Assembly: GCF_037943105.1 (NCBI RefSeq)
Contig: NZ_CP149803.1
Coordinates: 1,736,001 to 1,800,000, forward strand
Length of the DNA stretch: 64,000 bases
Direction of reading: 5' to 3'
Origin: Pseudomonas sp. TMP9
GTDB lineage: Bacteria > Pseudomonadota > Gammaproteobacteria > Pseudomonadales > Pseudomonadaceae
Below are positions 47,664 to 56,726 of the stretch, in pieces; position 1 is the stretch's first letter, and every line of letters starts with the position of its first letter. Both the position numbers and the translations under genes were made by a program. The notes below the pieces were generated by a model. The model made no database searches. It saw only the letters and a list, made by a program, of their open reading frames with translations, and had not been told where the DNA came from.

Positions 47664-48842
47664 CTATTTGGAGAGGAAGCGCATGCCTTCTTCCAGCCCG
47701 CTTAAGGTCAGCGGGTACATTTGGTCGTTCAACACCTCACGCATGATGTTGGTCGAGGCGGTGTAGCTCCACGCGTCTTTGGGGTAGGTATTGATCCAGA
47801 TAAGTTTTTTGTACTTGTCCATGAAACGTTTGATCCACACGTAGCCTGGTTCTTCGTTCCAGTGTTCGACACTGCCGCCCGCTTGGGTGATTTCGTAGGG
47901 CGCCATAGCCGCATCGCCGACAAAAATCACTTTGTAGTCTGCACCGTACTTGTGCAGCAGGTCTTGCGTGGAGAAACGTTCAGAGGTGCGCCGCAGGTTG
48001 TTCTTCCACACCGATTCGTACACGCAGTTATGGAAGTAGAAATACTCCATATGCTTGAACTCGGTTTTACAGGCGCTGAACAGCTCTTCGCAGACCTTAA
48101 CGTGGGCGTCCATCGAGCCGCCAATATCGAATAAAATCAGCAGCTTGACCGCATTGCGCCGCTCTGGACGCATCTGGATATTGAGCAGGCCACCGTCTTT
48201 GGCGGTGTGGTCGATGGTGCCGCCCAGATCCAACTCGTCCTCGGCACCTTGGCGGGCGAATTTGCGCAGACGGCGCAGAGCCACCTTGATATTGCGCGTA
48301 CCCAGTTCGACCTGATCGTCGAGGTTTTTATACTCGCGCTGATCCCAGACTTTTACCGCTTTGCCTTGGCGCTTGCCCGCATCCCCCACCCGGATACCTT
48401 CCGGGTTGAAGCCGCCTGAACCAAACGGGCTGGTACCGCCGGTGCCGATCCACTTGTTACCGCCTTCGTGACGTTCTTTCTGTTCGTCGAGGCGTTTCTT
48501 GAACTCTTCGATCAGTTTGTCGAGGCCGCCCAAAGATTCAATCTTGGCGCGCTCTTCATCGGTCAGCGAGCGCTCAAATTCTTTGCGTAACCACTCATCG
48601 GGGATCAGCGCTTCGATGTGTTGATTGAGGTTTTCTAACCCTTTGAAATAGGCCGAAAACGCGCGGTCGAACTTATCAAAATGGCGTTCGTCTTTAACCA
48701 AAATGGCGCGGGCGAGAAAGTAAAACTCGTCCATGTCGGCAAACACCACGTTGTGTTTTAACGCGTTGACCAAGTCCAGCAGCTCACGCACCGACACCGG
48801 AACCTTAGCGGCGCGCATTTCATTGAACAGGTTGAGCAGCAT
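47664..48842 (-). CDS. VWA domain-containing CoxE-like protein
   Basis: 392-aa protein with a C-terminal von Willebrand factor A domain. The MIDAS motif is FDIGGSMDAH (D-x-G-x-S form), with later ligands in VGDAAMAPYEI. The N-terminal half is charged and helical, with a glycine-rich linker. It is the partner type of MoxR AAA+ ATPases: the MoxR gene lies just upstream in the same orientation, the usual pairing for chaperone-like complexes that insert cofactors or remodel proteins. The target is unknown. The two genes are separated by a 138-nt repeat-containing spacer. Confidence 0.9.
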   Translation of the reverse strand: MLLNLFNEMRAAKVPVSVRELLDLVNALKHNVVFADMDEFYFLARAILVKDERHFDKFDRAFSAYFKGLENLNQHIEALIPDEWLRKEFERSLTDEERAKIESLGGLDKLIEEFKKRLDEQKERHEGGNKWIGTGGTSPFGSGGFNPEGIRVGDAGKRQGKAVKVWDQREYKNLDDQVELGTRNIKVALRRLRKFARQGAEDELDLGGTIDHTAKDGGLLNIQMRPERRNAVKLLILFDIGGSMDAHVKVCEELFSACKTEFKHMEYFYFHNCVYESVWKNNLRRTSERFSTQDLLHKYGADYKVIFVGDAAMAPYEITQAGGSVEHWNEEPGYVWIKRFMDKYKKLIWINTYPKDAWSYTASTNIMREVLNDQMYPLTLSGLEEGMRFLSK

Positions 48843-48872
48843 GGCTGCATCCTCGTGGCATCTGGGGACAAT

Positions 48873-48974
48873 CCCCTCTCACTTCAGGGAGAGGGCTAGG
48901 GAGAGGGTGGGGCAGGCGACACGCGGTCGCTGATACCCTCTCCCCCGGCCCCTCTCCCACAAGCGGGAGAGGGG
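48873..48974. repeat. compound CCCTCTC/GAGAGGG palindromic repeat
   Basis: Two hairpins: CCCTCTC (48874-48880)/GAGAGGG (48889-48895) and CCCCTCTCCC (48949-48958)/GGGAGAGGGG (48965-48974). The intervening GGGAGAGGGT (48899-48908) and ACCCTCTCCC (48935-48944) also pair, so the block folds into a branched structure. It fills the spacer between the MoxR and VWA genes and resembles dispersed proteobacterial repeats. Confidence 0.75.
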
Positions 48975-48980
48975 AGGCAA

Positions 48981-49826
48981 TCAACGACTCGCGCGGCGGC
49001 TCATAAACGCCAAGCGTTCCAGCAGCATCACATCTTGTTCGTTCTTGACCAATGCACCGGCCAGTGGCGGGATGGCTTTGGTTGGGTCGCGCTCGCGCAG
49101 GACCGCTTCGCCGATGTTGTCGGACATCAGCAGCTTGAGCCAGTCAACCAACTCGCTGGTGGAAGGTTTTTTCTTCAGGCCCGGGACTTTACGCACGTCG
49201 AAGAACACGTCCAGCGCCTCTGCGACCAGATCTTTCTTGATGTTGGGGTAATGCACGTCAACGATCCTTTGCAGGGTCGCACGGTCGGGGAAGGCGATGT
49301 AATGGAAGAAGCAGCGGCGCAGGAAGGCGTCCGGCAGTTCTTTTTCGTTGTTCGAGGTGATGATGATGATCGGCCGTACCTTGGCTTTGATCGTCTCGTT
49401 GGTCTCGTAAACGTAGAACTCCATTTTGTCGAGTTCTTGCAGCAGGTCATTGGGGAACTCAATATCGGCTTTGTCGATTTCATCGATCAACAGAATCACC
49501 CGATCTTCGGCCTCAAAGGCCTCCCACAGCTTGCCTTTTTTGATGTAGTTGCGCACATCGTGAACTTTGTCCGAATCCAGCTGCGAGTCACGCAGGCGGC
49601 TGACCGCATCGTACTCGTACAAGCCCTGGTGGGCTTTGGTGGTGGACTTGATGTGCCAGGTGATCAGGCGTGCCCCAAAGGATTCGGCCAATTGCTCGGC
49701 CAACATGGTCTTACCGGTACCCGGCTCACCTTTGACCAGCAGCGGACGCTCCAGCGTAATGGCGGCATTGACCGCAAGCTTGAGGTCGTCGGTGGCGACA
49801 TAAGACTGAGTGCCTTCAAACTTCAT
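48981..49826 (-). CDS. MoxR-family AAA+ ATPase
   Basis: 281-aa AAA+ ATPase. Walker A GEPGTGKT is at residues 33-40, Walker B is VILLIDEIDKAD, sensor 1 is in IITSNNEKELPDAFLRRC, and the C-terminal lid has the family's KKKPSTSELVDWLKLL. MoxR proteins work with VWA proteins such as the one encoded next. ATG at 49826 (MKFEGTQSYV) has GAGGA seven bases upstream; the frame is open to 49859 but that extension is not family-like. Divergent from cysK. Confidence 0.93.
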   Translation of the reverse strand: MKFEGTQSYVATDDLKLAVNAAITLERPLLVKGEPGTGKTMLAEQLAESFGARLITWHIKSTTKAHQGLYEYDAVSRLRDSQLDSDKVHDVRNYIKKGKLWEAFEAEDRVILLIDEIDKADIEFPNDLLQELDKMEFYVYETNETIKAKVRPIIIITSNNEKELPDAFLRRCFFHYIAFPDRATLQRIVDVHYPNIKKDLVAEALDVFFDVRKVPGLKKKPSTSELVDWLKLLMSDNIGEAVLRERDPTKAIPPLAGALVKNEQDVMLLERLAFMSRRASR

Positions 49827-50080
49827 CGGTAAATCCTCGAACGGTAACGGGCAGGCCATGCCTGCGGGTTCAGTGTCTAAAGGCTAACTATAACGCGCGG
49901 CCTCGGTGACTGTGAACGTAGACGGCCCATTCAGTCACTGAATGGCGGGTCACTTGAGCAGTATCACGGTTTGGTGCTGGTGTATTAGGTTTCCAGTTGT
50001 GCCGCGTGCATGGCTAGACGGTTGCCCGAACGGGCCTTAGGCTTGAACGCTTATTCGGCAACGCCTAAAAGGACTCCGCC

Positions 50081-51055
50081 ATGAGCCGCATCTTCGCTGA
50101 CAACGCCCACGCCATCGGTAACACCCCGTTGGTTCGAATCAATCGCATAGGCCCAGCTGGAGTGACCATTCTGGCCAAGATCGAGGGCCGTAACCCAGCC
50201 TATTCGGTAAAGTGCCGCATCGGCGCGAGCATGATTTGGGACGCAGAAGAGCGTGGCGTTCTCACTCCAGGCATGACTATTGTTGAACCCACTTCCGGTA
50301 ATACCGGTATTGGCTTGGCCTTCGTCGCCGCCGCGCGCGGTTATAAATTGCTGTTGACCATGCCTGCTTCCATGAGCTTGGAGCGGCGCAAAGTGCTCAA
50401 GGCGCTTGGCGCAGAATTGGTGCTGACTGAGCCGGCTAAAGGTATGAAAGGCGCAATTGAAAAGGCTGCAGAAATCGCCACCTCCGACACGTCCAGCTAT
50501 TTCATGCCGCAGCAGTTCAACAATCCCGCCAACCCGGCGATCCATGAAAAAACCACCGGCCCAGAAATCTGGAATGACACCGACGGCGCGATTGACGTGC
50601 TGGTTTCTGGCGTCGGTACCGGCGGCACCCTCACCGGCATTTCGCGCTATATCAAACTGACCCAGGGCAAGCCGATTCTCTCGGTGGCCGTCGAGCCGGT
50701 CACCTCGCCGGTGATCAGCCAGACCATTGCCGGTGATGAAGTCAAACCCAGCCCGCATAAAATTCAGGGCATTGGCGCAGGCTTTGTACCGAGCAACCTC
50801 GACCTGAGTATGGTCGACCGGGTTGAACTGGTGACCGATGACGAATCGAAAGCGGTTGCCCTGCGCCTGATGCGTGAAGAAGGCATTCTGTGCGGTATCT
50901 CCTGTGGCGCGGCCATGGCTGCTGCATTGCGCGTGGCGGCCGAGCCGGATATGCAAGGCAAAACCATCGTGGTCATCCTGCCGGATTCCGGTGAGCGCTA
51001 CCTGTCCAGCATGCTGTTTGCGGATATGTTCACCGATCAAGAAATGCAGCAGTAA
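50081..51055 (+). CDS. cysK: cysteine synthase A (O-acetylserine sulfhydrylase)
   Basis: PLP enzyme that makes L-cysteine from O-acetylserine and sulfide. 324 aa. The PLP lysine is Lys44 in [11 protein letters not shown], the substrate loop is PTSGNTG, and the phosphate-binding loop is [11 protein letters not shown]. The length and the [11 protein letters not shown] form match CysK rather than CysM. Preceded by a 254-nt spacer shared with the divergent MoxR gene and followed by an intrinsic terminator, so it is monocistronic. Confidence 0.95.
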   Translation: MSRIFADNAHAIGNTPLVRINRIGPAGVTILAKIEGRNPAYSVKCRIGASMIWDAEERGVLTPGMTIVEPTSGNTGIGLAFVAAARGYKLLLTMPASMSLERRKVLKALGAELVLTEPAKGMKGAIEKAAEIATSDTSSYFMPQQFNNPANPAIHEKTTGPEIWNDTDGAIDVLVSGVGTGGTLTGISRYIKLTQGKPILSVAVEPVTSPVISQTIAGDEVKPSPHKIQGIGAGFVPSNLDLSMVDRVELVTDDESKAVALRLMREEGILCGISCGAAMAAALRVAAEPDMQGKTIVVILPDSGERYLSSMLFADMFTDQEMQQ

Positions 51056-51072
51056 GCGCCTGGAATTTCAAG

Positions 51073-51098
51073 AAACCGCCACGCGCAGGCGGTTTTTT
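51073..51098 (+). terminator. Rho-independent terminator of cysK
   Basis: AAACCGCC (51073-51080) and GGCGGTTT (51088-51095), T tract to 51098, 17 nt after the cysK stop. Confidence 0.9.
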
Positions 51099-51325
51099 GA
51101 TAGGTGTTCACTCGCTTACTCCCCCCAGTGCGGCTGTTTAATTAAGCCCCATCACGGTCGAGATGATTGTTGACGACAGGCCGCTCACGACCTGAAGCGG
51201 ACGATGGTCGCAGGCAGAAATCGGTAACAGGCTGAAAATAAATCGGGGTCTTTTACTGCCTCAATCAGCTGAGAAGTCGGATACGCTCTTCCTATCAAAA
51301 AACCACCTATGAAAAAGGATGCATC

Positions 51326-51793
51326 GTGATTTACAGCCTTCTGAAACTTGTCCATCTGCTTTCAGTGATCATCTGGATTGGCGGCATGGTGTTTACGTAT
51401 TTCTTTTTGCATCCAGCTCTATCATCGCTGGATAAGCCGCAGCGGGTGAATTTAATGCACATCGCTTTGGGCCGATTCTTTCGGGCAGCTCTGGTGGCAG
51501 CCAGCCTGACACTTGTCAGCGGTCTTTGGATGATTGGGCGGGTCGCTAAGCAAACGGTGCAGTCGGGCGGGTCATTTCAGATGCCGCTGGACTGGACAGT
51601 GATGGCCGTCTTAGGGGTTTTGATGGTGGCGATCTTTTTCCATATACGGTTTGCTCTGTACAAACGCCTTGACCGTGCGGTGGCAGCCGGCGATTGGGAT
51701 GCGGGCGGTGCAGCACTGGCCAGTATCCGGCCTTGGGTGGGTATCAATATCCTGCTTGGCGCCAGCATCGTGTGCTTCACGCTATTGATGTAG
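51326..51793 (+). CDS. CopD-family membrane protein
   Basis: 155-aa protein with four transmembrane helices, beginning MIYSLLKLVHLLSVIIWIGG. The conserved H-x-L-S-V-I-I-W-I-G-G segment and a second helix with LGRFFRAALVAAS are typical of the CopD-like family. Members have been linked to copper handling but most are uncharacterised. The start is GTG at 51326 with AAGGA six bases upstream. A six-codon ATG frame (51309-51329) overlaps the start and is probably incidental. Confidence 0.8.
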   Translation: MIYSLLKLVHLLSVIIWIGGMVFTYFFLHPALSSLDKPQRVNLMHIALGRFFRAALVAASLTLVSGLWMIGRVAKQTVQSGGSFQMPLDWTVMAVLGVLMVAIFFHIRFALYKRLDRAVAAGDWDAGGAALASIRPWVGINILLGASIVCFTLLM

Positions 51794-51962
51794 CCCCCGC
51801 GTTGAAAACCACGAGCTAATCCGCAAGCGGCTGGCAATCACCCTGGTTTATAGGCACACATGAGGGGCGATTTTGGCCGACTACACCGGCCAAGACGCAA
51901 TACACTGTGCGCCTAATTTCCGGGCCTCCCACTTGGTTGCACCTTACAAGGAACTCGTCTGC

Positions 51963-52460
51963 ATGGCTTCCCCTGACAAACAGCACAAACGCGCCCAGCG
52001 GGCAAAAACCAAGGCTAAGCAAAACCGTTCGGGGAAGCCCAAGACCATTGCCTTACATCCGGTCTTGGCTAATCCGCTGGTCAACGAGCCGTTTGATGAT
52101 GTCGAAATCGATCTGAGTACCTTCGACTTCAAAGACATCGAAGAGAACGGTTTCGACCCAGCTGAATTTGATGACTTGTTCCAGGCGATGAAGGTCAGCG
52201 AAGGCATCAGCCTGCTCGCGATGTGTGTGGTGTTCTTGCAATACCCGGTATTGGAGCTGGTGGTTGCTGAAGAAGCGGAAGAGGCGGCTACCGACTTTAT
52301 GATGGGCCTGCTGATCACCTATCGCGCGATCTTCCACGATGAAGATGAAGACACAGCCGTGGCGTGGATCGGCGCAGACGCCTTCCAGCATGCCTACGAC
52401 GAGGCGTCGATGATCCTGCTGAAGAAAAACGCTCGGGGCACCTCAGGCGTCAGGGCTTAA
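51963..52460 (+). CDS. conserved protein of unknown function
   Basis: 165 aa. The N-terminus is basic (SPDKQHKRAQRAKTKAKQNR), which could bind nucleic acid. The rest is acidic and helical (FDDVEIDLSTFDFKDIEENG). No signal peptide, no membrane segment, no domain I recognise. ATG at 51963 with AAGGA about ten bases upstream. Single gene between the CopD-like gene and metH (convergent). Confidence 0.75.
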   Translation: MASPDKQHKRAQRAKTKAKQNRSGKPKTIALHPVLANPLVNEPFDDVEIDLSTFDFKDIEENGFDPAEFDDLFQAMKVSEGISLLAMCVVFLQYPVLELVVAEEAEEAATDFMMGLLITYRAIFHDEDEDTAVAWIGADAFQHAYDEASMILLKKNARGTSGVRA

Positions 52461-52618
52461 AAAGCAATTTGAGCGTTTTCGCGTCGCGGTTAGCCTGCTG
52501 GAGATTTAGCGCAGACCTCTTAACGCATGGCTCCTCAAAAAACCTCAAGCCCCTCGGTTACTTTCCCAGCCGTGAAAACAAAGGCGCGGGTGAATGTTCA
52601 CCTACACCTTATCCGTGC

Positions 52619-55600
52619 TTAGTTGTCATACCCCAGATTCGGCGCTAACCAACGTTCGCTGACGTTGAGGTCTTGTTTCTTGCGCGCCGTGTAGCTTTCC
52701 ACTTGGTCTTTGTCGATCTTGCCGACGGCAAAATACTGCGCCTGGGGGTGGGCGAAGTACCAGCCGCTGACCGAGGCTGCTGGGAACATGGCGTAATGCT
52801 CGGTGAGGAATACCGCGCTGTTGCCGGCTTTGTTGAACTCGGCGACCGGATCGAGCAGTTCAAACAGGGCTTTTTTCTCGGTGTGGTCCGGGCAGGCTGG
52901 GTAGCCGGGGGCAGGGCGGATGCCCTTGTAGGCTTCTTTGATCAGCTCGTCATTGCTGAGCTGTTCTTGCGGCTCATAACCCCAGTGCGTGGTGCGCACT
53001 TGTTTGTGCAGCCATTCGGCGCAGGCTTCGGCCAGGCGATCAGCCAGGGCTTTAACCATGATTGAGTTGTAGTCGTCGCCAGCGTCTTGATAGGCCTTGG
53101 CGACTTCTTCGGCGCCAATACCGGCAGTGGTAATAAAGCCGCCAATGTAATCGGTGATGCCGCTGTCTTTTGGCGCAACGAAGTCGGCCAGGGAGAAGTT
53201 CGGCTTGGCATCCGGCTTAATGGTTTGCTGGCGTAAGTGGTGCAGCATGGCAATCGGCTGACCGTCAGCGCCATACACTTCGAGGTCATCGTCCTGCACC
53301 TGATTCGCCGGCCAAAAGCCAAATGTGGCGCGGGCACTGATCAATTTCTCGTCGATCAACTTTTGCAGCATCTCGCGGGCGTCGGCATACAGCGCCGTGG
53401 CGGCTTCGCCAACCACTTCATCGGTGAGGATGCGCGGGAATTTGCCGGCCAGGTCCCAAGAGATAAAGAACGGCGTCCAGTCGATGTACTCGGCCAATAC
53501 ATTGAGGTCGATATTGTCCAGCACCTTGACCCCGGTAAAGCTGGGGACGGTTGGCTGATAGCTGGCCCAGTCGAGTTTAGGTTTGTTGGCGGCCGATTTG
53601 GCGTAGCTCAGGCGCTCGGTGCGGGCACTGCGGTTGGCCGTGCGTTCGCGTACTTCGATGTAGTCCAGGCGGGTGCGCTCGACAAAGCCGGGCTTGAGCT
53701 CTTTGGACAGCAACTGGGTGGCTACGCCGACTGCGCGCGAGGCGTCGGTGACGTAGACCACCGCGTCGTTCTGATACTTAGGTTCGATCTTCACCGCCGT
53801 GTGCGCTTTGGAGGTGGTCGCGCCGCCGATCATCAGGGGCAGGGTAATGCCCTGGCGCTGCATTTCGCGGGCAACATGCACCATTTCATCCAGCGATGGT
53901 GTGATCAGACCGGACAAGCCGATGATGTCGCATTTCTCGGCAATCGCCGTTTGCAGGATTTTCTCCGCCGGCACCATCACGCCCATGTCGACGATGTCGT
54001 AGCCATTACAGCCGAGCACCACGCCAACGATGTTTTTGCCGATGTCGTGGACGTCGCCTTTTACCGTGGCCATAAGGATCTTGCCCTTTGCCTCCGGCTT
54101 GTCGCCTTTTTCCAGCTCGATAAAGGGGATCAGGTGACCGACCGCCTGCTTCATCACGCGGGCGGATTTAACCACTTGCGGCAGGAACATTTTGCCGGCG
54201 CCGAACAGGTCGCCGACCACATTCATGCCCGCCATCAGCGGGCCCTCAATCACATCAATGGGCCGTGCGCACTGCTGACGGCATTCTTCAGTGTCTTCGA
54301 TGATGTGACTGGTAATGCCTTTAACCAAAGAGTGTTTAAGGCGCTCAACGACCGCCCAAGTCCGCCACTCTTCAGTTTCAACTTCCTTGACGCTGCCATC
54401 GCCCTTGTAGTTATCAGCAATCGCCAATAACGCCTCGGTGCCGTTCGGGGTACGGTTGAGCACCACGTCTTCGACCGCATCACGCAGCTCTTTGGGAATC
54501 TGGTCGTAAATTTCCAGCTGGCCGGCGTTGACGATGCCCATGGTCAGGCCGTTTTGGATGGCGTAATAGAGGAACACCGAGTGAATCGCTTCACGCACCG
54601 GGTTATTGCCACGGAAGGAGAACGAGACGTTGGATACGCCACCCGAGGTCAGTGCAAAGGGTAGGTGATCCCGAATAAAGGCGCAGGCCTCGATAAAGTC
54701 TACTGCGTAGTTGTTGTGTTCCTCGATACCGGTGGCCACGGCAAAGATGTTCGGGTCGAAGATAATGTCTTCCGGCGCAAAGCCGACTTCGTTGACCAAA
54801 ATGTCGTAGCTGCGCTGGCAAATTTCGCGTTTGCGCGCAGCCGTGTCGGCCTGGCCTTTTTCATCAAACGCCATCACCACCACAGCCGCGCCGTAGCGTT
54901 TGCACATTTTGGCGTGGTACTTAAACTGCTCGACGCCTTCTTTCATGGAAATCGAGTTAACGATGCCCTTGCCCTGAATGCACTTGAGGCCGGCTTCAAT
55001 CACTTCCCATTTGGAGGAGTCGATCATGATCGGCACGCGGGAGATATCGGGCTCGCCGGCAATCAGATTCAAGAAGGTGACCATCGCCGCCTTGGAGTCG
55101 AGCATGCCCTCGTCCATGTTGATGTCGATGATCTGCGCACCGGCTTCTACCTGTTGCAACGCAACTTCCAGGGCTTCGGTGTAATTATCCTCACGAATCA
55201 GCCGGGCGAACCGCGCTGAGCCGGTGATATTGGTACGCTCGCCAACGTTAATAAACAGCGAACTGCGGTCGATGGTGAAGGCTTCTAGGCCAGATAAGCG
55301 GCAGGCCTTGGGGATTTCCGGGATGGCCCGTGGCGGGTACTTATTCACCGCTTCAGCAATGGCCTGAATATGCGCAGGCGTGGTGCCGCAGCAGCCACCA
55401 ACGATATTGAGGAAGCCTGAGGCGGCGAATTCCTCAATCACCGCAGCTGTTTCAGCCGGAGTTTCATCGTACTCACCGAAGGCGTTTGGCAGGCCGGCGT
55501 TGGGGTGTGCAGAAATATAAGTTCCAGCTTTAGCAGCAAGCTCTTCCAAGTAAGGACGCAGGTCCTTAGCACCGAGGGCGCAGTTCAGCCCCACCGAAAT

Positions 55601-56329
55601 CGGCTTAGCATGGCGTACTGAGTTCCAGAACGCTTCAGTGGTTTGCCCCGACAGGGTGCGGCCGGAGGCGTCGGTAATGGTGCCGGAGATCATAATCGGC
55701 AGTTCGATGTTGTCGTCTTCGAATACCTGCTGCACGGCGAAGATTGCTGCCTTGGCATTCAGGGTATCGAAGATGGTTTCAATCAAAATCAGGTCAGCAC
55801 CACCCTCAATCAGTCCACGGGTGGCCTCGACGTAGTTTTCCACCAGCACGTCAAACGTAACGTTGCGATAGCCCGGGTTGTTTACATCCGGGGACAGCGA
55901 GCAGGTTCGGCTGGTTGGGCCTAAGACGCCGGCGACGAAGCGCGGACGATCCGGGGTTTCCAGGGTTTTAGCATCAGCCACCTGACGCGCCAGGCGCGCG
56001 CCTTCAACGTTTAGCTCATACACCAGGCTTTCCATGCCGTAGTCAGCTTGGGACACCTGGGTGGCGTTAAAGGTGTTGGTTTCCAGAATGTCCGCGCCGG
56101 CATCCAGATAAGCCTTCTCGATAGCGCCAATCACGTCCGGACGGCTAAGGATCAGCAGGTCATTGTTACCCTTCACATCCTGTGGCCAATCGGCAAAGCG
56201 GGTGCCCCGGTAGTCTTCTTCTTCCAGCTTGTAGCTCTGGATCATGGTGCCCATGCCGCCATCAAGAATCAGGATGCGCTCAGAGAGAGCCTTCTGCAGG
56301 GCGTGGAGACGGGCGTTACGATCGGACAT
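52619..56329 (-). CDS. metH: cobalamin-dependent methionine synthase
   Basis: Transfers a methyl group from 5-methyltetrahydrofolate to homocysteine through cob(I)alamin. 1236 aa, full length, with all four modules. The homocysteine domain (1-335) has its zinc cysteines in GLNCALGA and [10 protein letters not shown]. The folate/pterin domain (about 350-640) includes [19 protein letters not shown]. The cobalamin domain has the His ligand in [18 protein letters not shown]. The C-terminal SAM-activation domain contains [17 protein letters not shown]. Upstream is a MetR-type palindrome. Transcribed alone, in the same direction as the distant aer-like gene. Confidence 0.97.
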   Translation of the reverse strand: MSDRNARLHALQKALSERILILDGGMGTMIQSYKLEEEDYRGTRFADWPQDVKGNNDLLILSRPDVIGAIEKAYLDAGADILETNTFNATQVSQADYGMESLVYELNVEGARLARQVADAKTLETPDRPRFVAGVLGPTSRTCSLSPDVNNPGYRNVTFDVLVENYVEATRGLIEGGADLILIETIFDTLNAKAAIFAVQQVFEDDNIELPIMISGTITDASGRTLSGQTTEAFWNSVRHAKPISVGLNCALGAKDLRPYLEELAAKAGTYISAHPNAGLPNAFGEYDETPAETAAVIEEFAASGFLNIVGGCCGTTPAHIQAIAEAVNKYPPRAIPEIPKACRLSGLEAFTIDRSSLFINVGERTNITGSARFARLIREDNYTEALEVALQQVEAGAQIIDINMDEGMLDSKAAMVTFLNLIAGEPDISRVPIMIDSSKWEVIEAGLKCIQGKGIVNSISMKEGVEQFKYHAKMCKRYGAAVVVMAFDEKGQADTAARKREICQRSYDILVNEVGFAPEDIIFDPNIFAVATGIEEHNNYAVDFIEACAFIRDHLPFALTSGGVSNVSFSFRGNNPVREAIHSVFLYYAIQNGLTMGIVNAGQLEIYDQIPKELRDAVEDVVLNRTPNGTEALLAIADNYKGDGSVKEVETEEWRTWAVVERLKHSLVKGITSHIIEDTEECRQQCARPIDVIEGPLMAGMNVVGDLFGAGKMFLPQVVKSARVMKQAVGHLIPFIELEKGDKPEAKGKILMATVKGDVHDIGKNIVGVVLGCNGYDIVDMGVMVPAEKILQTAIAEKCDIIGLSGLITPSLDEMVHVAREMQRQGITLPLMIGGATTSKAHTAVKIEPKYQNDAVVYVTDASRAVGVATQLLSKELKPGFVERTRLDYIEVRERTANRSARTERLSYAKSAANKPKLDWASYQPTVPSFTGVKVLDNIDLNVLAEYIDWTPFFISWDLAGKFPRILTDEVVGEAATALYADAREMLQKLIDEKLISARATFGFWPANQVQDDDLEVYGADGQPIAMLHHLRQQTIKPDAKPNFSLADFVAPKDSGITDYIGGFITTAGIGAEEVAKAYQDAGDDYNSIMVKALADRLAEACAEWLHKQVRTTHWGYEPQEQLSNDELIKEAYKGIRPAPGYPACPDHTEKKALFELLDPVAEFNKAGNSAVFLTEHYAMFPAASVSGWYFAHPQAQYFAVGKIDKDQVESYTARKKQDLNVSERWLAPNLGYDN

Positions 56330-56409
56330 GAGGAACTACCTGAAGGGCTAAAACAAAGGCGACGATGATAGCAAAGCTGCGCGCTTTTGCAGCGACTCAC
56401 ACTTTCGCA

Positions 56410-56422
56410 TGAATCCTATTCA
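56410..56422. promoter_or_regulatory. putative MetR-binding site upstream of metH
   Basis: TGAATCCTATTCA matches the MetR consensus TGAA-N5-TTCA exactly and lies inside the longer inverted repeat CATGAAT/ATTCATG (56408-56424). It is 80 nt upstream of the metH start codon. MetR activates metH and metE in enterics. A related pair with 3-nt spacing, TGAAATGTTCA, lies at 56520-56530. Confidence 0.6.
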
Positions 56423-56613
56423 TGTTCGTGCGCTGACCACAAGCCAGGAAAGCCCGTTGCTGCCAGTGCCAAGCGCATGCCAAAGGTATTTAGCTGAAGC
56501 GACTAAGGAGAAAGGGGTGTGAAATGTTCATCGGTCTAATGCACAGCGGTGAGTCGGCCCGTGACGGCCGTACGACTGAACAGATGGTTACGCCAAACTG
56601 TGAGGTGCCTGCT

Positions 56614-56717
56614 CCCAGCACACCAAGCCTGTGCAGGCGGGTGTGCTGGGTACAGGTGGCGCATTGCTTTGCAGGTACGGCGAGGTCTGTTGGGCGCACA
56701 CCGAACGTCTGTGCGCC
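56614..56717 (-). ncRNA. structured intergenic segment, candidate non-coding RNA or 3' element
   Basis: Two strong hairpins in the 397-nt spacer between the aer-like gene and metH. The first is GGCGCACA (56693-56700) with TGTGCGCC (56710-56717). The second is CCCAGCACACC (56614-56624) with GGTGTGCTGGG (56640-56650), which encloses GCCTG/CAGGC (56627-56638). A further GGTTTAA/TTAAACC pair overlaps the aer-like stop. No T tract follows the large hairpin on either strand, so a simple terminator is not the best explanation. Short overlapping frames on both strands are not convincing genes. Confidence 0.35.
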
Positions 56718-56726
56718 GACGCAGGT

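Noticed and set aside
50051..51040. 329-codon open frame antisense to cysK
   Set aside because: Shadow frame; the cysK reading has all catalytic motifs.
51120..51260. Possible decayed repeat in the spacer before the CopD-like gene (GACCTGAAGCGGAC)
   Set aside because: It recalls widespread degenerate intergenic sequences, but I could not define ends or a second copy in this window.
51309..51329. Six-codon leader peptide overlapping the CopD-like start
   Set aside because: Its ATG has no ribosome site of its own, and the purines inside it serve as the site for the GTG at 51326.
53237..54430. 397-codon open frame antisense to metH
   Set aside because: Shadow frame caused by GC-rich codon bias; no domain resemblance, and metH is intact on the other strand.
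56443..56456. GCCAGGAAAGCCCG resembles the end of a cobalamin riboswitch near metH
   Set aside because: It is on the strand opposite to metH, and no other conserved core element of the riboswitch is nearby.
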